A stretch of DNA of 59,578 nt from Pontibacillus halophilus JSM 076056 = DSM 19796. GTDB taxonomy: Bacteria; Bacillota; Bacilli; Bacillales; BH030062. Under the pieces are notes generated by a model that ran no database searches, was not told where the DNA came from, and saw only the letters and a program-made list of their open reading frames with translations. The DNA lies in NCBI RefSeq assembly GCF_000425205.1, contig NZ_AULI01000017.1:1-59578 (forward strand), given 5' to 3'. Of this stretch, positions 10,438 to 19,400 are shown one piece after another. Positions within the stretch are counted from its first letter, which is position 1; every line of letters starts with the position of its first letter. A program made the position numbers and the translations under genes.

Positions 10438-11907
10438 ATGACAAACGAAGTTCGCGTACGTTATGCACCAAGTCCAACGGGACACCTGCATATCGGGAAC
10501 GCACGAACAGCACTATTTAATTACTTATACGCACGTCACCACAACGGGAAATTCATCATTCGTATTGAGGATACAGATGCGAAGCGAAATGTTGAAGGCG
10601 GCGAACAAAGCCAGATGGAATACTTAAAATGGCTAGGCATTGATTGGGATGAGTCTGTAGAGACAGAAGCAGGCGAATTTGGCCCATATCGACAAATGGA
10701 ACGTCTAGACATCTACCAGAACTATATCGATGAATTACTAGAGAAAGACCTCGCATACAAGTGTTATGTGACGGAGGATGAATTAGAAGCGGAGCGTGAA
10801 GCACAGCGTGCACGTGGAGAAGTACCAAAGTATAGCGGTGCGCATAGCCAGCTCACGCAAGAAGAGCGTGACGCGTTCGAGGCTGAAGGTCGTCAACCAA
10901 GTATCCGTATTCGTGTACCGAAAGACGTAACGTACGCGTTTAATGATATGGTACGTGGTGAGATTACGTTCCAGTCTAGTGACTTCGGCGATTGGGTAAT
11001 CCAAAAGAAAAATGGTACGCCTACGTATAATTTCGCGGTAGCAGTCGATGATTATCTTATGAAGATCTCCCATGTGCTTCGTGGAGAAGAGCATATCTCC
11101 AACACACCGAAACAAATGATGGTTTATGATGCATTTGGATGGGAAGCACCTAAGTTTGGTCATATGGCGTTAATCTTAAATGAAAATCGTAAGAAGTTAA
11201 GTAAACGTGATGAGCACATCATGCAATTTATCGGACAATATAAAGAGCAAGGGTACATGTCAGAGGCGTTGTTCAACTTTATTACTTTACTAGGTTGGTC
11301 TCCGGTTGGAGAAGAAGAGATCTTCACACAAGAGCAGTTGGTAGAAATGTTTGACCCTGACCGTCTAGCTTCTTCCCCGGCCGTATTTGACCCTGCTAAG
11401 TTGAAATGGATTAACAACCAGTACATCAAAGCGGCAGAGCTTGATCGTGTGTACGACTTAACCGTTCCTCACTTAGTGAAGGCTGGTCGTCTTCCGGAAT
11501 CAATGGATGAAGACCAACAACAATGGGCAAAAGAACTCGTTTCATTGTACCAAGAGCAACTGAATTATGGTGCTGAAATTGTAGACTTAACCGAGTTGTT
11601 CTTTAATGAAACCATTGATTATGATGGAGAAGCGATGGAAGTGTTGAAAGAAGAACAAGTACCTGAGGTTCTTTCAACGCTAATGACTAAAGTTGACGAA
11701 TTTGATTTCGAACCAGCGGAAATCAAAAAAGCAATTAAAGCTGTTCAGAAAGAAACAGGGCACAAAGGCAAGAAACTATTCATGCCAGTTCGTGTAGCCA
11801 CAACAGGTCAGACGCACGGACCTGAGCTTCCAAATGCGATTCATTTATTAGGTAAAGATGTTGTGAAAGCTAGACTCCAACACTCCTTGAATGAAATTCA
11901 GGCATAA
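10438..11907 (+). CDS. gltX: Glutamyl-tRNA synthetase
   Basis: This 489-residue class I aminoacyl-tRNA synthetase charges tRNA-Glu and, in Bacillaceae, also tRNA-Gln as the first step of the amidotransferase route. It has the HIGH-type motif HLHIGN near residues 16-21 within [15 protein letters not shown], the KMSKS-type motif KLSKR near 253-257, and a C-terminal anticodon-binding domain (about 330-489). The strong ggaagggg site upstream supports the ATG at 10438. The gltX-cysE-cysS order is conserved in Bacillaceae, although cysE here has its own promoter and T-box. Confidence 0.97.
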   Translation: MTNEVRVRYAPSPTGHLHIGNARTALFNYLYARHHNGKFIIRIEDTDAKRNVEGGEQSQMEYLKWLGIDWDESVETEAGEFGPYRQMERLDIYQNYIDELLEKDLAYKCYVTEDELEAEREAQRARGEVPKYSGAHSQLTQEERDAFEAEGRQPSIRIRVPKDVTYAFNDMVRGEITFQSSDFGDWVIQKKNGTPTYNFAVAVDDYLMKISHVLRGEEHISNTPKQMMVYDAFGWEAPKFGHMALILNENRKKLSKRDEHIMQFIGQYKEQGYMSEALFNFITLLGWSPVGEEEIFTQEQLVEMFDPDRLASSPAVFDPAKLKWINNQYIKAAELDRVYDLTVPHLVKAGRLPESMDEDQQQWAKELVSLYQEQLNYGAEIVDLTELFFNETIDYDGEAMEVLKEEQVPEVLSTLMTKVDEFDFEPAEIKKAIKAVQKETGHKGKKLFMPVRVATTGQTHGPELPNAIHLLGKDVVKARLQHSLNEIQA

Positions 11908-11910
11908 GCG

Positions 11911-11939
11911 TTCACATTTGGCGAGCGCTATAATATAGT
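11911..11939 (+). promoter_or_regulatory. Promoter of the cysE-cysS transcript
   Basis: TTCACA at 11911-11916, a 17-base spacer and TATAGT at 11934-11939 lie just after the gltX stop and at the start of the T-box leader. Confidence 0.75.
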
Positions 11940-11945
11940 AAAGAT

Positions 11946-12200
11946 AACAAATGAACGTTGAAGAGGAGAAGTAAAGAGGGCGCTGTGTATAAAGAGAGAA
12001 TCATCATCGGCTGAAAGTGATTCTACACACCCTTCTCGAAATGCACCTCTGAGTCCTTGGTTGAACTTAAGTACACCAAGGCGGTCGCCTTCCGTTACAA
12101 AGGTCTAAGTTGGGAGAGACAGACGAGTCTCTTCAAACAGAGTGGAACCGCGCATAAGCGTCTCTGTCTATTCGGCAGAGGCGCTTATTTTTATGTCTAA
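11946..12200 (+). ncRNA. Cysteine-specific T-box leader of cysE-cysS
   Basis: The gltX-cysE gap holds a canonical T-box riboswitch. The T-box sequence agagtggaaccgcg lies at 12139-12152 and includes the tgga that pairs with the free tRNA acceptor end. Upstream, the Stem I specifier region reads gaa-TGC-a with TGC (12042-12044), a cysteine codon. The terminator ataagcgtctctg / cagaggcgcttat with a T-run lies at 12154-12195. Uncharged tRNA-Cys should favour the antiterminator and raise cysE, cysS and downstream expression. Cys specificity agrees with the genes controlled. Confidence 0.93.
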
Positions 12201-12213
12201 ATAAGTAGGGGGA

Positions 12214-12876
12214 ATGAGTGTGATTCATCTTCTCAAATTGTTCAAAGAAGATGTTGATGTCGTGTTCGATCAGGACCCAGCAGCGAGAGGACGTTTAGAA
12301 GTGATTCTAACGTATTCTGGTTTGCACGCCATTTGGGCTCATCGAGTCGCCCATGCTTGTTACAAACGAAAGTTCTTTTTCCTAGCTCGCCTAATTTCAC
12401 AAATCAGTCGATTCTTCACAGGGATTGAAATTCATCCAGGTGCCCAGATTGGCCGTCGTTTCTTCATTGACCATGGCATGGGTGTCGTGATTGGAGAGAC
12501 GTGCGAAATAGGGGACAACGTTACAATCTTCCAGGGAGTAACACTTGGGGGAACGGGAAAAGAGAAGGGAAAGCGTCATCCTACCTTAAAAGACCATTCC
12601 CTTGTGGCAACCGGTGCGAAGGTGCTTGGCTCTATTACCGTTGGAGAAAATTCCAAAGTGGGGGCAGGCTCTGTTGTCTTGAAGGATGTTCCAGACCATT
12701 CAACGGTCGTTGGGATTCCGGGGCAAATTGTCATTCGTAACGGGAAGAAAGTGCGAAAGGATTTAGACCATCACAAACTACCAGACCCTGTTGCAGATAA
12801 ATTGAAGGAGATGGACTCTGAAATTGTCCGTCTTCGTAAAGAACTTGATGAACTACAGAATAGGAGTGACAGTTAA
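12214..12876 (+). CDS. cysE: Serine O-acetyltransferase
   Basis: This 220-residue enzyme transfers acetyl from acetyl-CoA to L-serine, making O-acetylserine for cysteine synthesis. The C-terminal part is a left-handed beta-helix of hexapeptide repeats (about 75-175) with the motif [23 protein letters not shown] holding catalytic His and Asp; GVTLGGTGK follows. A short N-terminal helical domain is typical of the Bacillus form. It is the first gene behind the Cys T-box, and cysS starts directly after its stop, coupling cysteine synthesis to tRNA-Cys charging. Confidence 0.96.
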   Translation: MSVIHLLKLFKEDVDVVFDQDPAARGRLEVILTYSGLHAIWAHRVAHACYKRKFFFLARLISQISRFFTGIEIHPGAQIGRRFFIDHGMGVVIGETCEIGDNVTIFQGVTLGGTGKEKGKRHPTLKDHSLVATGAKVLGSITVGENSKVGAGSVVLKDVPDHSTVVGIPGQIVIRNGKKVRKDLDHHKLPDPVADKLKEMDSEIVRLRKELDELQNRSDS

Positions 12877-14280
12877 ATGGCGATTCAACTATACAATACC
12901 GTATCTCGTCAGAAAGAAGCTTTTCAGCCGATAGAAGAGGGCAAGGTCAAGATGTACGTATGTGGCCCTACCGTCTATAACTACATTCATATTGGGAATG
13001 CACGTCCTGCCATTGTATTCGATACCGTTCGTCGCTACTTTGAGTATCAAGATTATCATGTAGAGTATGTTTTAAACTTTACAGACGTAGACGATAAACT
13101 CATTAAGGCGGCGAACCAGCTAGGGGAAGAAGTTCCTGTCATAGCGGATCGTTTTATTCAAGCTTACAAAGATGATGTGGGTGCGCTTGGTGTACAGGAA
13201 GCGGTGCACCATCCACGGGTAACAGAAAATATGGAAGAAATCATTGCCTTTATCCATGCGCTTGTTGAGAAGGGGCATGCCTATGAGTCTCAGGGCGACG
13301 TCTATTTCAGAACACGCTCGTTCGACACATATGGAAAGCTTTCTCATCAATCTATTAATGAACTTCAATCTGGAGCGCGTATTGAAGTAGGAGATAAGAA
13401 AGAGGACCCGCTTGATTTCACTCTCTGGAAAGATGCGAAAGAAGGCGAAATCGCGTGGGATAGCCCATGGGGGAAAGGTCGACCAGGCTGGCATATTGAG
13501 TGCTCGGCTATGGCTAAGAAGTACCTTGGCGACACGATTGACATTCACGCTGGTGGGCAAGACCTAACGTTCCCTCACCATGAGAATGAAATTGCCCAAT
13601 CTGAAGCGTGTAATGGGAAGACATTCGCAAACTATTGGATGCATAACGGGTATATTAAAATTGATAACGAGAAGATGTCGAAATCACTAGGTAACTTTGT
13701 ACTTGTTAACGACATCGTGAAGCAACACGATCCTCAAGTCGTTCGTTTCTTCATGTTAAGTGTTCATTACCGTAACCCGATCAACTTTAGTGAGCCATTG
13801 CTTGAAGGGGCGAAAAATAGTTTAGAGCGCATCAAAAATGCTTATCAAAATCTTGAGCACCGTAAAGAAGCGAGCACAGATATGAGTACAGAAAACGATG
13901 TCTGGAATGAGAAGTTAGATGGATTCAAAGAGCGTTTCATTTCTGAAATGGATGACGATTTCAATACCGCGAATGCGATTTCTGTTCTCTTTGATATGAC
14001 GAAAGAAGCTAATGTTTATTTACAGTCTGCTCATACTTCTAAAGAGATTATCGAGAAGTTCCAAGCGTTGTTCGTTGAGCTTATGTCCGTACTTGGCATT
14101 AATATTAAAGATGATAGCGGATTACTAGATGAAGAAATTGAAGCGTTAATTCAACAGCGTATTGATGCTCGTAAGAACCGCGACTTCCAACTAGCGGACC
14201 AAATCCGTGATGATTTAAAAGAGCGTAACATTGTTCTTGAAGATACACCGCAAGGGACGCGTTGGAAGCGAGGGTCATAA
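12877..14280 (+). CDS. cysS: Cysteinyl-tRNA synthetase
   Basis: This 467-residue class I synthetase has zinc ligand C29 in the VCGPTVYN segment, the HIGH motif H38-I-G-N, a [10 protein letters not shown] segment carrying a further zinc cysteine, the KMSKS motif near residue 266 (EKMSKSLGN), and a C-terminal helical anticodon-binding region. It charges tRNA-Cys, the same tRNA sensed by the upstream T-box. The next gene, mrnC, overlaps its stop by one base. Confidence 0.97.
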   Translation: MAIQLYNTVSRQKEAFQPIEEGKVKMYVCGPTVYNYIHIGNARPAIVFDTVRRYFEYQDYHVEYVLNFTDVDDKLIKAANQLGEEVPVIADRFIQAYKDDVGALGVQEAVHHPRVTENMEEIIAFIHALVEKGHAYESQGDVYFRTRSFDTYGKLSHQSINELQSGARIEVGDKKEDPLDFTLWKDAKEGEIAWDSPWGKGRPGWHIECSAMAKKYLGDTIDIHAGGQDLTFPHHENEIAQSEACNGKTFANYWMHNGYIKIDNEKMSKSLGNFVLVNDIVKQHDPQVVRFFMLSVHYRNPINFSEPLLEGAKNSLERIKNAYQNLEHRKEASTDMSTENDVWNEKLDGFKERFISEMDDDFNTANAISVLFDMTKEANVYLQSAHTSKEIIEKFQALFVELMSVLGINIKDDSGLLDEEIEALIQQRIDARKNRDFQLADQIRDDLKERNIVLEDTPQGTRWKRGS

Positions 14281-14690
14281 TGAATACGGGATCCGTTGAT
14301 GCAAAGCAAATGAAGAGTCTCACGCTCGCTTACATGGGAGACGTTGTTTATGAACAGTATGTAAGAGAGCATTTGATTCGCGGAGGAAGTGTGAAACCGC
14401 AGCAACTTCATAAGGCTGCGGTTCGCTTCGTCTCTGCTAAGGCACAAGCTCAAGTCGTATATTGGTGGATGGATCACGCCTTCTTGACTGAGGCAGAGGA
14501 AGCGGTATTGAAGAGGGGCCGTAATGCTAAGTCTGGCTCATCCCCAAAGAATACGGATATCCAAACGTATCGCTACAGTACAGCATTTGAAGCGGTGCTT
14601 GGCTATTTATATTTTCAAGGAGAACAAGAACGACTTGAAGAGCTCATTTATGCCTCAATAGATTACTTACAAGAAAGGAGCTTCTCCTAA
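14280..14690 (+). CDS. mrnC: Mini-ribonuclease III
   Basis: This 136-residue protein is the catalytic domain of RNase III without a double-stranded-RNA-binding domain. MrnC matures the 5' and 3' ends of 23S rRNA in B. subtilis. Family motifs seen are [10 protein letters not shown] (catalytic acidic residues), [24 protein letters not shown] and [12 protein letters not shown]. The start at 14280 overlaps the cysS stop (taATG); the frame is open slightly upstream inside cysS, but 14280 gives the normal length. Confidence 0.94.
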   Translation: MNTGSVDAKQMKSLTLAYMGDVVYEQYVREHLIRGGSVKPQQLHKAAVRFVSAKAQAQVVYWWMDHAFLTEAEEAVLKRGRNAKSGSSPKNTDIQTYRYSTAFEAVLGYLYFQGEQERLEELIYASIDYLQERSFS

Positions 14691-15430
14691 TGGAAGAATG
14701 GATTATCGGTAAGAATGCATGTATTGAAGCTTTGAAATCGGGGCGTCCGATGAATAAGTTAATGATTTCTGAGCAACTTCAACAACAAGCGGCGAACAAA
14801 CTGCAAGACTTGGCTAAACAACAAGGTATTCAAGTACAACGTGTGCCGAAGAAGAAGCTAGATCAAACGGTCGATGGGAATCACCAAGGTGTGATTGCTG
14901 CCGTTGCGGCATACGAGTATAGCTCAGTTGAAGCTATCTTGGATAAAGCGAGTGACAAAGGAGAGAATCCTTTTCTATTAATACTTGATGAAATTGAAGA
15001 TCCGCATAATTTAGGCTCGATTTTACGTACAGCTGATGCTGCTGGGGTACATGGAGTCATTATTCCAAAACGTCGTGCGGTTGGATTGACTGGCACGGTT
15101 GCGAAGACATCGACAGGAGCAATTGAACACGTTCCGGTTGCTCGCGTAACGAACCTTTCAAGAACGATTGAAGAACTTAAAGACCAGTATATCTGGGTAG
15201 TCGGCACAGACGCTAAAGGGGACGAAGATTACCGCCAACTGCAAGGAGACATGCCAATTGCTCTTGTCATCGGGAGTGAAGGAAAGGGCATCAGTCGTTT
15301 AGTTAAGCAAAAGTGTGATTGGACCGTTAACCTTCCAATGGTTGGACATGTGACTTCATTGAATGCGTCGGTGGCAGCGAGCCTGCTTATGTATGAAGTC
15401 CATCGTAAGCGTCATGTTATTGGGGAGTAA
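14690..15430 (+). CDS. rlmB: 23S rRNA (guanosine-2'-O-)-methyltransferase RlmB
   Basis: This 246-residue SPOUT (SpoU) methyltransferase carries the N-terminal substrate-binding domain and the three trefoil-knot motifs: DPHNLGSILRTADA (motif 1, about 104-117), IGSEGKGISRL (motif 2, near 194-204) and NLPMVGHVTSLNASVA (motif 3). The family 2'-O-methylates a guanosine in domain V of 23S rRNA. The start codon overlaps the mrnC stop by one base, and two bases separate it from rae1. Confidence 0.93.
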   Translation: MEEWIIGKNACIEALKSGRPMNKLMISEQLQQQAANKLQDLAKQQGIQVQRVPKKKLDQTVDGNHQGVIAAVAAYEYSSVEAILDKASDKGENPFLLILDEIEDPHNLGSILRTADAAGVHGVIIPKRRAVGLTGTVAKTSTGAIEHVPVARVTNLSRTIEELKDQYIWVVGTDAKGDEDYRQLQGDMPIALVIGSEGKGISRLVKQKCDWTVNLPMVGHVTSLNASVAASLLMYEVHRKRHVIGE

Positions 15431-15432
15431 CG

Positions 15433-15942
15433 ATGGAGGTATTGATTGTTGACGGATACAACATTATCGGAGCATGGCCTGAGTTAACGAAACTCCGGGA
15501 TACTCAGTTATCAGAAGCTCGGGATATGCTGATTGAGCGTATGGCGGAATACCAAGCGTATCTAGGGACACGCGTAATCGTCGTGTTCGATGCTCACTAC
15601 GCTAAGGGCATTGAAAAGAAAGAGAAAAGCCACCGTATTGACGTTGTGTTTACAAGGGAGAACGAAACTGCGGACGAACGGATTGAGAAGCTGACGCAAG
15701 AAGTTAAGGACGTACGGACACAAGTGTATGTAGCCACATCTGATTATACAGAACAAAGAACAATCTTCGGACAAGGGGCACTCCGTAAGTCAGCAAGGGA
15801 ACTTCATATCGAAATGAAAAATATAGAGAATCAAATCAAAGAGGATGTTGAACAACAAAGTAAGGTTCAAAACAAGCCGAAAATACCGATAAAAAAGGAA
15901 GTATTAGACGTGTTTGAGAAGTGGAGACGTGGAGAAAAGTAA
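15433..15942 (+). CDS. rae1: Rae1 (YacP), ribosome-dependent NYN endoribonuclease
   Basis: This 169-residue NYN/PIN-fold protein begins with the diagnostic VDGYNIIGAWPEL, followed by VVFDAHY and the acidic TSDYTEQRTIFGQGA segment near 100-115. In B. subtilis the family member Rae1 enters the ribosomal A site and cleaves mRNA between specific codons. It sits directly after rlmB as in other Bacillaceae and ends the cysE-to-rae1 run before the sigH promoter. Confidence 0.9.
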   Translation: MEVLIVDGYNIIGAWPELTKLRDTQLSEARDMLIERMAEYQAYLGTRVIVVFDAHYAKGIEKKEKSHRIDVVFTRENETADERIEKLTQEVKDVRTQVYVATSDYTEQRTIFGQGALRKSARELHIEMKNIENQIKEDVEQQSKVQNKPKIPIKKEVLDVFEKWRRGEK

Positions 15943-15954
15943 TTTTCGACGCTG

Positions 15955-15984
15955 TTGACGCTTGTAAAACGCTTACTGTATAAT
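15955..15984 (+). promoter_or_regulatory. sigH promoter
   Basis: TTGACG at 15955-15960, an 18-base spacer and a perfect TATAAT at 15979-15984. In B. subtilis this gene is read from a sigma-A promoter repressed by AbrB; an AbrB site cannot be called by eye. Confidence 0.85.
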
Positions 15985-16028
15985 ATTTCTATATCCAGGG
16001 AGTTACGGTCAGGGGGAATCCTTTTATT

Positions 16029-16679
16029 ATGATCATCGGAGATGTGGAGCTCGATAACAAGGATTTGGGGAGTTTGGCTGACGAGGAAGTTGTGGTTTAT
16101 GTCCATCGAGGTGACACCCAAGCACTAGAATACTTGATTAATAAATACAAGAACTTTGTACGTGCTAAAGCTCGTACGTATTTTTTAATCGGGGCAGACC
16201 GAGAAGACATTGTGCAAGAAGGGATGATTGGGTTATACAAGGCGATTCGTGATTATCAAGAGGACAAGCTCTCCTCATTTAAAGCCTTCGCTGAACTCTG
16301 TGTAACTCGTCAAATCATCACGGCTATTAAGACAGCCACAAGGCAGAAGCATATCCCGCTGAATTCTTATGTTTCGTTGGATAAACCGATTTACGATGAA
16401 GAATCAGATCGAACGCTGCTTGACGTTATAGCTGGTGCGAAGGCGCTTGATCCTGAAGAACTCATTTTAAATCGCGAGAAATTCGGGGATATGGAAGAGA
16501 AGATGTCTGAGTTGCTGAGTGACTTGGAACGCAAGGTATTGAACTACTATTTGGATGGTCGTACGTACCAAGAAATATCGGAAGAGCTAGATCGCCATGT
16601 GAAATCGATTGACAATGCTTTGCAACGCGTAAAGAGGAAGCTTGAGAGGTACTTAGAAGTGAGTGAAGTTACACTCTGA
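16029..16679 (+). CDS. sigH: RNA polymerase sigma-H factor (Spo0H)
   Basis: This 216-residue sigma-70 family protein has region 2 (IGADREDIVQEGMIGLYKAIRDY, core binding and -10 recognition, about residues 50-75), KAFAELCVTRQI, and region 4 (SDLERKVLNYYLDGRTYQEISEEL, -35 recognition, about 160-185). Sigma-H directs early sporulation and competence genes at the transition to stationary phase. The N-terminus differs from B. subtilis before the shared ALEYLINKYKNFVRAKAR block. Spacing from the aggggga site to ATG 16029 is rather long (about 12 bases); no better start is in frame. Confidence 0.96.
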   Translation: MIIGDVELDNKDLGSLADEEVVVYVHRGDTQALEYLINKYKNFVRAKARTYFLIGADREDIVQEGMIGLYKAIRDYQEDKLSSFKAFAELCVTRQIITAIKTATRQKHIPLNSYVSLDKPIYDEESDRTLLDVIAGAKALDPEELILNREKFGDMEEKMSELLSDLERKVLNYYLDGRTYQEISEELDRHVKSIDNALQRVKRKLERYLEVSEVTL

Positions 16680-16750
16680 CGCTTCGTTGACAGGGGTATA
16701 AGAGCATGGTACATTTATGGAAGTAATTCACCCTTAAAGGGGCGGTCATC

Positions 16751-16903
16751 ATGAGAAAAAAAGTCGTGTTAGCTTGCACAGAGTGCATGAGTCGAAATTA
16801 TACGACGGACAAGCAACAGAAGGAAGGTCGAGTCGACCGACTAGAAACTCGAAAGTACTGTAAGACGTGTGGGGCACATACGTTGCATAGGGAGACGAAA
16901 TAA
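16751..16903 (+). CDS. rpmG: Ribosomal protein L33 (zinc-binding form)
   Basis: A 50-codon frame (ATG 16751, TAA 16901-16903) encodes a basic protein with two CxxC pairs, C9/C12 and C37/C40, the C+ zinc ribbon of L33. It sits between sigH and secE as in other Bacillus genomes. A ggggcggtc sequence upstream is a modest ribosome-binding site. Small Firmicute L33 paralogues exist elsewhere, so the paralogue number is not assigned. Confidence 0.93.
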   Translation: MRKKVVLACTECMSRNYTTDKQQKEGRVDRLETRKYCKTCGAHTLHRETK

Positions 16904-16940
16904 CGACCAAGCCTAGAGGTGGAAGTTTGGGGGTACGAGC

Positions 16941-17120
16941 ATGAACATCGTCAAGTTCTTTAAAGACGTTTCACGTGAGCTAAAGAAAGTTAGCTGGCCC
17001 AAGGGGAAAGAGTTAACAAAATATACAATAACGGTTGTTTCTACTGTCGTTTTTGTTACAATATTCTTTGCGCTTGTTGATGTCGGTATTTCATCGCTTC
17101 TTGAATTAATACCTGAATAA
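16941..17120 (+). CDS. secE: SecE, preprotein translocase subunit
   Basis: This 59-residue membrane protein has a short amphipathic N-terminus with the conserved SRELKKVSWPKGKEL segment (about 11-25), followed by one transmembrane helix (about 29-52). It clamps SecY in the SecYEG channel. It lies 37 bases after rpmG with a gtttgggggt site upstream. A promoter-like element and a hairpin follow before nusG. Confidence 0.95.
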   Translation: MNIVKFFKDVSRELKKVSWPKGKELTKYTITVVSTVVFVTIFFALVDVGISSLLELIPE

Positions 17121-17134
17121 AGCAGTTATATTTA

Positions 17135-17143
17135 TGTTATAAT
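17135..17143 (+). promoter_or_regulatory. Candidate nusG promoter (extended -10)
   Basis: TGT-TATAAT at 17135-17143 is a perfect extended -10 element; the -35 region (about 17115-17120) is weak. Transcription would start near 17150, only about 12 bases before a terminator-like hairpin. Confidence 0.55.
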
Positions 17144-17161
17144 GGTTAATAATCTTCGTCC

Positions 17162-17183
17162 AAACCCGTTCTACGGGTTTTTT
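17162..17183 (+). terminator. Terminator or attenuator before nusG
   Basis: AAACCCG (17162-17168) pairs with CGGGTTT (17174-17180) across a five-base loop and is followed by a T-run to 17183. It may end the rpmG-secE transcript, or attenuate nusG. Confidence 0.75.
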
Positions 17184-17231
17184 AATTGAGAAAAAATAAC
17201 GATAAAGGGAGGGAAGGGTACACCGTTTGTC

Positions 17232-17765
17232 ATGGAAAAAAGATGGTACGTCGTGCACACTTACTCTGGATATGAGAATAAAGTGAAACAGAATTTAGAT
17301 AAACGAGTAGAATCAATGGGAATGGAAGATAAAATCTTCCGTGTCCTAGTCCCTGAAGATGAGGAAACAGAAATTAAAAACGGCAAGCGAAAAACATTGA
17401 AGAAAAAAGTTTTTCCAGGGTACGTTTTAGCAGAAATGGTTATGACTGATGATTCTTGGTACGTTGTCCGCAATACCCCAGGTGTAACTGGGTTTGTTGG
17501 CTCGACAGGATCTGGTTCAAAACCTACCCCTCTCCTACCTGAAGAGATTGATGTTGTTCTTAAACGCATGGGCATGACAGAACAGCCTGCAGAAGTGGAC
17601 TTGGAACTAGGCGAATCCGTCACAGTGAAAGAAGGACCGTTTGCAGATTTCACAGGTACAATCGAATACATCGATTTGGATAAGCAGAAGGTGAAAGTTC
17701 ACGTTAATATGTTCGGTCGTGAAACTCCAGTTGAACTAGACTTCGCGCAAGTTGAAAAGTTATAA
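17232..17765 (+). CDS. nusG: Transcription elongation/pausing factor NusG
   Basis: This 177-residue protein has the NGN domain (1-~110; MEKRWYVVHTYSGYENKV, VFPGYVLAEM, NTPGVTGFVG) and a C-terminal KOW domain (about 125-175; VKEGPFADFTG, VNMFGRETPVELDF). It binds RNA polymerase and modulates pausing and termination; in Bacillus it stimulates pausing. The purine-rich gggagggaaggg lies about 13 bases before ATG 17232, slightly far, but no alternative start exists. It precedes the L11 operon. Confidence 0.97.
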   Translation: MEKRWYVVHTYSGYENKVKQNLDKRVESMGMEDKIFRVLVPEDEETEIKNGKRKTLKKKVFPGYVLAEMVMTDDSWYVVRNTPGVTGFVGSTGSGSKPTPLLPEEIDVVLKRMGMTEQPAEVDLELGESVTVKEGPFADFTGTIEYIDLDKQKVKVHVNMFGRETPVELDFAQVEKL

Positions 17766-17775
17766 GAAAGCCCCC

Positions 17776-17804
17776 TTGCAATCCATTTGGAAAAATGCTA
17801 GAAT
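17776..17804 (+). promoter_or_regulatory. rplK-rplA promoter
   Basis: TTGCAA at 17776-17781, a 17-base spacer and TAGAAT at 17799-17804 with an extended TGC before the -10. Confidence 0.85.
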
Positions 17805-17811
17805 TTTTATG

Positions 17812-17906
17812 TTGTATAAGCCCCGCATTAAGGGGCTCTGTTAATGGAATGAGTGGGAGGGGGAATAACCCCATTACCACATCACGGACTTAAGGAGGTG
17901 TGTCTC
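17812..17906 (+). promoter_or_regulatory. Structured leader of the L11-L1 operon
   Basis: The ~95-base leader before rplK holds a hairpin agcccc / ggggct (about 17819-17838) and a G-rich stretch that can pair (ggggg with cccc, about 17860-17875). In many bacteria L1 represses this operon by binding its leader RNA; whether this leader mimics the L1 site of 23S rRNA is inference. Confidence 0.5.
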
Positions 17907-18332
17907 GTGGCTAAAAAAGTAATCAAAGTTGTTAAACTTCAGATCCCAGCTGGTAAAGCAAACCCAGCACCGCCAGTAGGACCTGCACTTGGTCAAGCTG
18001 GAATTAACATCATGGGATTCTGTAAAGAATTTAACGCTCGTACAGCAGATGAAGCTGGCATGATTATTCCGGTTGAAATCACGGTATTTGAAGACCGTTC
18101 ATTTACATTTGTCACAAAAACTCCACCTGCAGCTGTTCTTCTTAAGAAAGCAGCCGGCATTGAGAGTGGTTCAGGTGAACCAAACCGCAATAAAGTGGGT
18201 ACGATTAAACGTGAACAAATTAAAGAAATTGCGGAAACAAAAATGCCTGACCTAAACGCTGCTGACGTAGACGCAGCTGTACGTATGGTAGAAGGTACAG
18301 CTCGTAGCATGGGACTTGTTGTAGAAGACTAA
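17907..18332 (+). CDS. rplK: Ribosomal protein L11
   Basis: This 141-residue 50S protein of the GTPase-associated centre binds 23S rRNA helices 43-44. The N-terminal domain contains [21 protein letters not shown], the proline-rich region contacted by thiostrepton-class drugs; the C-terminal domain binds rRNA. The GTG at 17907 follows taaggaggtg and gives the family start MAKKV; the frame is open 54 bases further upstream, but that part is leader. It is first in the rplK-rplA pair. Confidence 0.97.
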   Translation: MAKKVIKVVKLQIPAGKANPAPPVGPALGQAGINIMGFCKEFNARTADEAGMIIPVEITVFEDRSFTFVTKTPPAAVLLKKAAGIESGSGEPNRNKVGTIKREQIKEIAETKMPDLNAADVDAAVRMVEGTARSMGLVVED

Positions 18333-18404
18333 TCCCACAGTAGCTCTTATGGAAGAGAAGGTTGCGACGATGGGACTTCCATTTCGCAACCTTTATTCGT
18401 GGGA
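18333..18404 (+). promoter_or_regulatory. Nested hairpin between rplK and rplA
   Basis: AAGGTTGCGA (18359-18368) is perfectly complementary to TCGCAACCTT (18384-18393), and outside it TCCCAC (18333-18338) pairs with GTGGGA (18399-18404). The outer arm begins at the base after the rplK stop and the closing arm precedes the rplA ribosome-binding site. Only a short T-rich tail follows the inner stem, so it is at best a weak terminator; it may be a processing or regulatory structure. Confidence 0.6.
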
Positions 18405-18441
18405 GGTATAACCGTTAAAACCACATGAGGAGGAAATAAGA

Positions 18442-19137
18442 ATGGCTAAAAAGAGCAAACGTTACAATGAGATTCAAAAACTTGTAGATCGTTCAGCATC
18501 TTACCGAACTGAAGAAGCAGTTGAGCTTGTTAAGCAAACTGCTAAAGCGAAATTCGACGAAACTGTAGAAGCAGCATTCCGTCTTGGCGTTGATCCTAAG
18601 AAAGCAGACCAACAAATTCGTGGTGCTATGGTACTACCACACGGTACTGGTAAAGACCAGCGCGTTCTTGTATTTGCTAAAGGTGATAAAGCTAAAGAAG
18701 CAGAAGCTGCTGGCGCTGACTTCGTAGGTGAACAAGATCTTATCAACAAAATCACTCAAGGCTGGTTCGAGTTCGATGTTGTAATCGCGACACCAGACAT
18801 GATGGCTGAAGTTGGTAAACTTGGTCGTACGCTTGGACCAAAAGGTCTAATGCCAAACCCTAAAACAGGTACAGTTACGTTCGACGTAGCGAAAGCTGTT
18901 GAAGAAGCGAAAGCTGGTAAGGTTGAATACCGTGTTGATAAAGCAGGTAACATCCACGTACCAGTAGGTAAAGTTTCTTTCGATACTCAAAAACTAGTTG
19001 AAAACTTTGAAGCTCTAACAGAAACGCTTGTAAAGGTTAAGCCACAGGCTGCTAAAGGCACTTACATGCGTAACGCTTCCATTTCAGCGACTATGGGTCC
19101 TGGAGTTCGCGTTGACGTTTCTGGTTTCAAAAACTAA
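18442..19137 (+). CDS. rplA: Ribosomal protein L1
   Basis: This 231-residue protein forms the L1 stalk of the 50S subunit, which moves deacylated tRNA out of the E site. Typical segments are [19 protein letters not shown] near 40-58, the second-domain segment [14 protein letters not shown] near 133-146, and [14 protein letters not shown]. Length and start ([10 protein letters not shown]) match Bacillus L1. It is preceded by an aggaggaaat site and separated from rplK by a stable hairpin. Confidence 0.97.
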   Translation: MAKKSKRYNEIQKLVDRSASYRTEEAVELVKQTAKAKFDETVEAAFRLGVDPKKADQQIRGAMVLPHGTGKDQRVLVFAKGDKAKEAEAAGADFVGEQDLINKITQGWFEFDVVIATPDMMAEVGKLGRTLGPKGLMPNPKTGTVTFDVAKAVEEAKAGKVEYRVDKAGNIHVPVGKVSFDTQKLVENFEALTETLVKVKPQAAKGTYMRNASISATMGPGVRVDVSGFKN

Positions 19138-19150
19138 TTAATAAATAGTA

Positions 19151-19179
19151 TTGACTTATTCTGGGTGATTCGATATAAT
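19151..19179 (+). promoter_or_regulatory. rplJ-rplL promoter
   Basis: TTGACT at 19151-19156, a 17-base spacer and a perfect TATAAT at 19174-19179, directly after rplA. Confidence 0.9.
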
Positions 19180-19186
19180 CATTCAT

Positions 19187-19340
19187 GTTGTTAATAAAGA
19201 TACGTTATACCGTAGACAGTAGGAGCGACTTGTCGCTTAATGACCTACCGAGGTGTGTGAATATACCAGGGATATACTCCGTAGTATGTCTCACAAATGG
19301 TGTGCCTCCTCGTCTATGTGGGGGCACATTTTTTGTGTAG
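19187..19340 (+). ncRNA. L10 leader with attenuator
   Basis: The rplA-rplJ gap carries a ~200-base leader matching the position and organisation of the Firmicute L10 leader: a long folded region (aggagcgacttgtcgct and following) and then an intrinsic terminator formed by tgtgcctcc (19301-19309) and gggggcaca (19320-19328) with a T-run. The L10-L12 complex binding the leader is known to favour termination and thus autoregulate rplJ-rplL. Confidence 0.85.
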
Positions 19341-19400
19341 TACTCTATAAAATGAGTCACGCGATAACGGTATGATAGTCAGTCAATAGGAGGTGGAACA

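Noticed and set aside
12117-12200. Separate terminator for gltX
   Set aside because: This hairpin lies about 245 bases after gltX, behind a new promoter and as part of the T-box expression platform.
17853-17906. N-terminal extension of L11 starting at 17853
   Set aside because: The extra 18 residues are encoded by the leader and are absent from L11 proteins; GTG 17907 has an aaggaggtg site.
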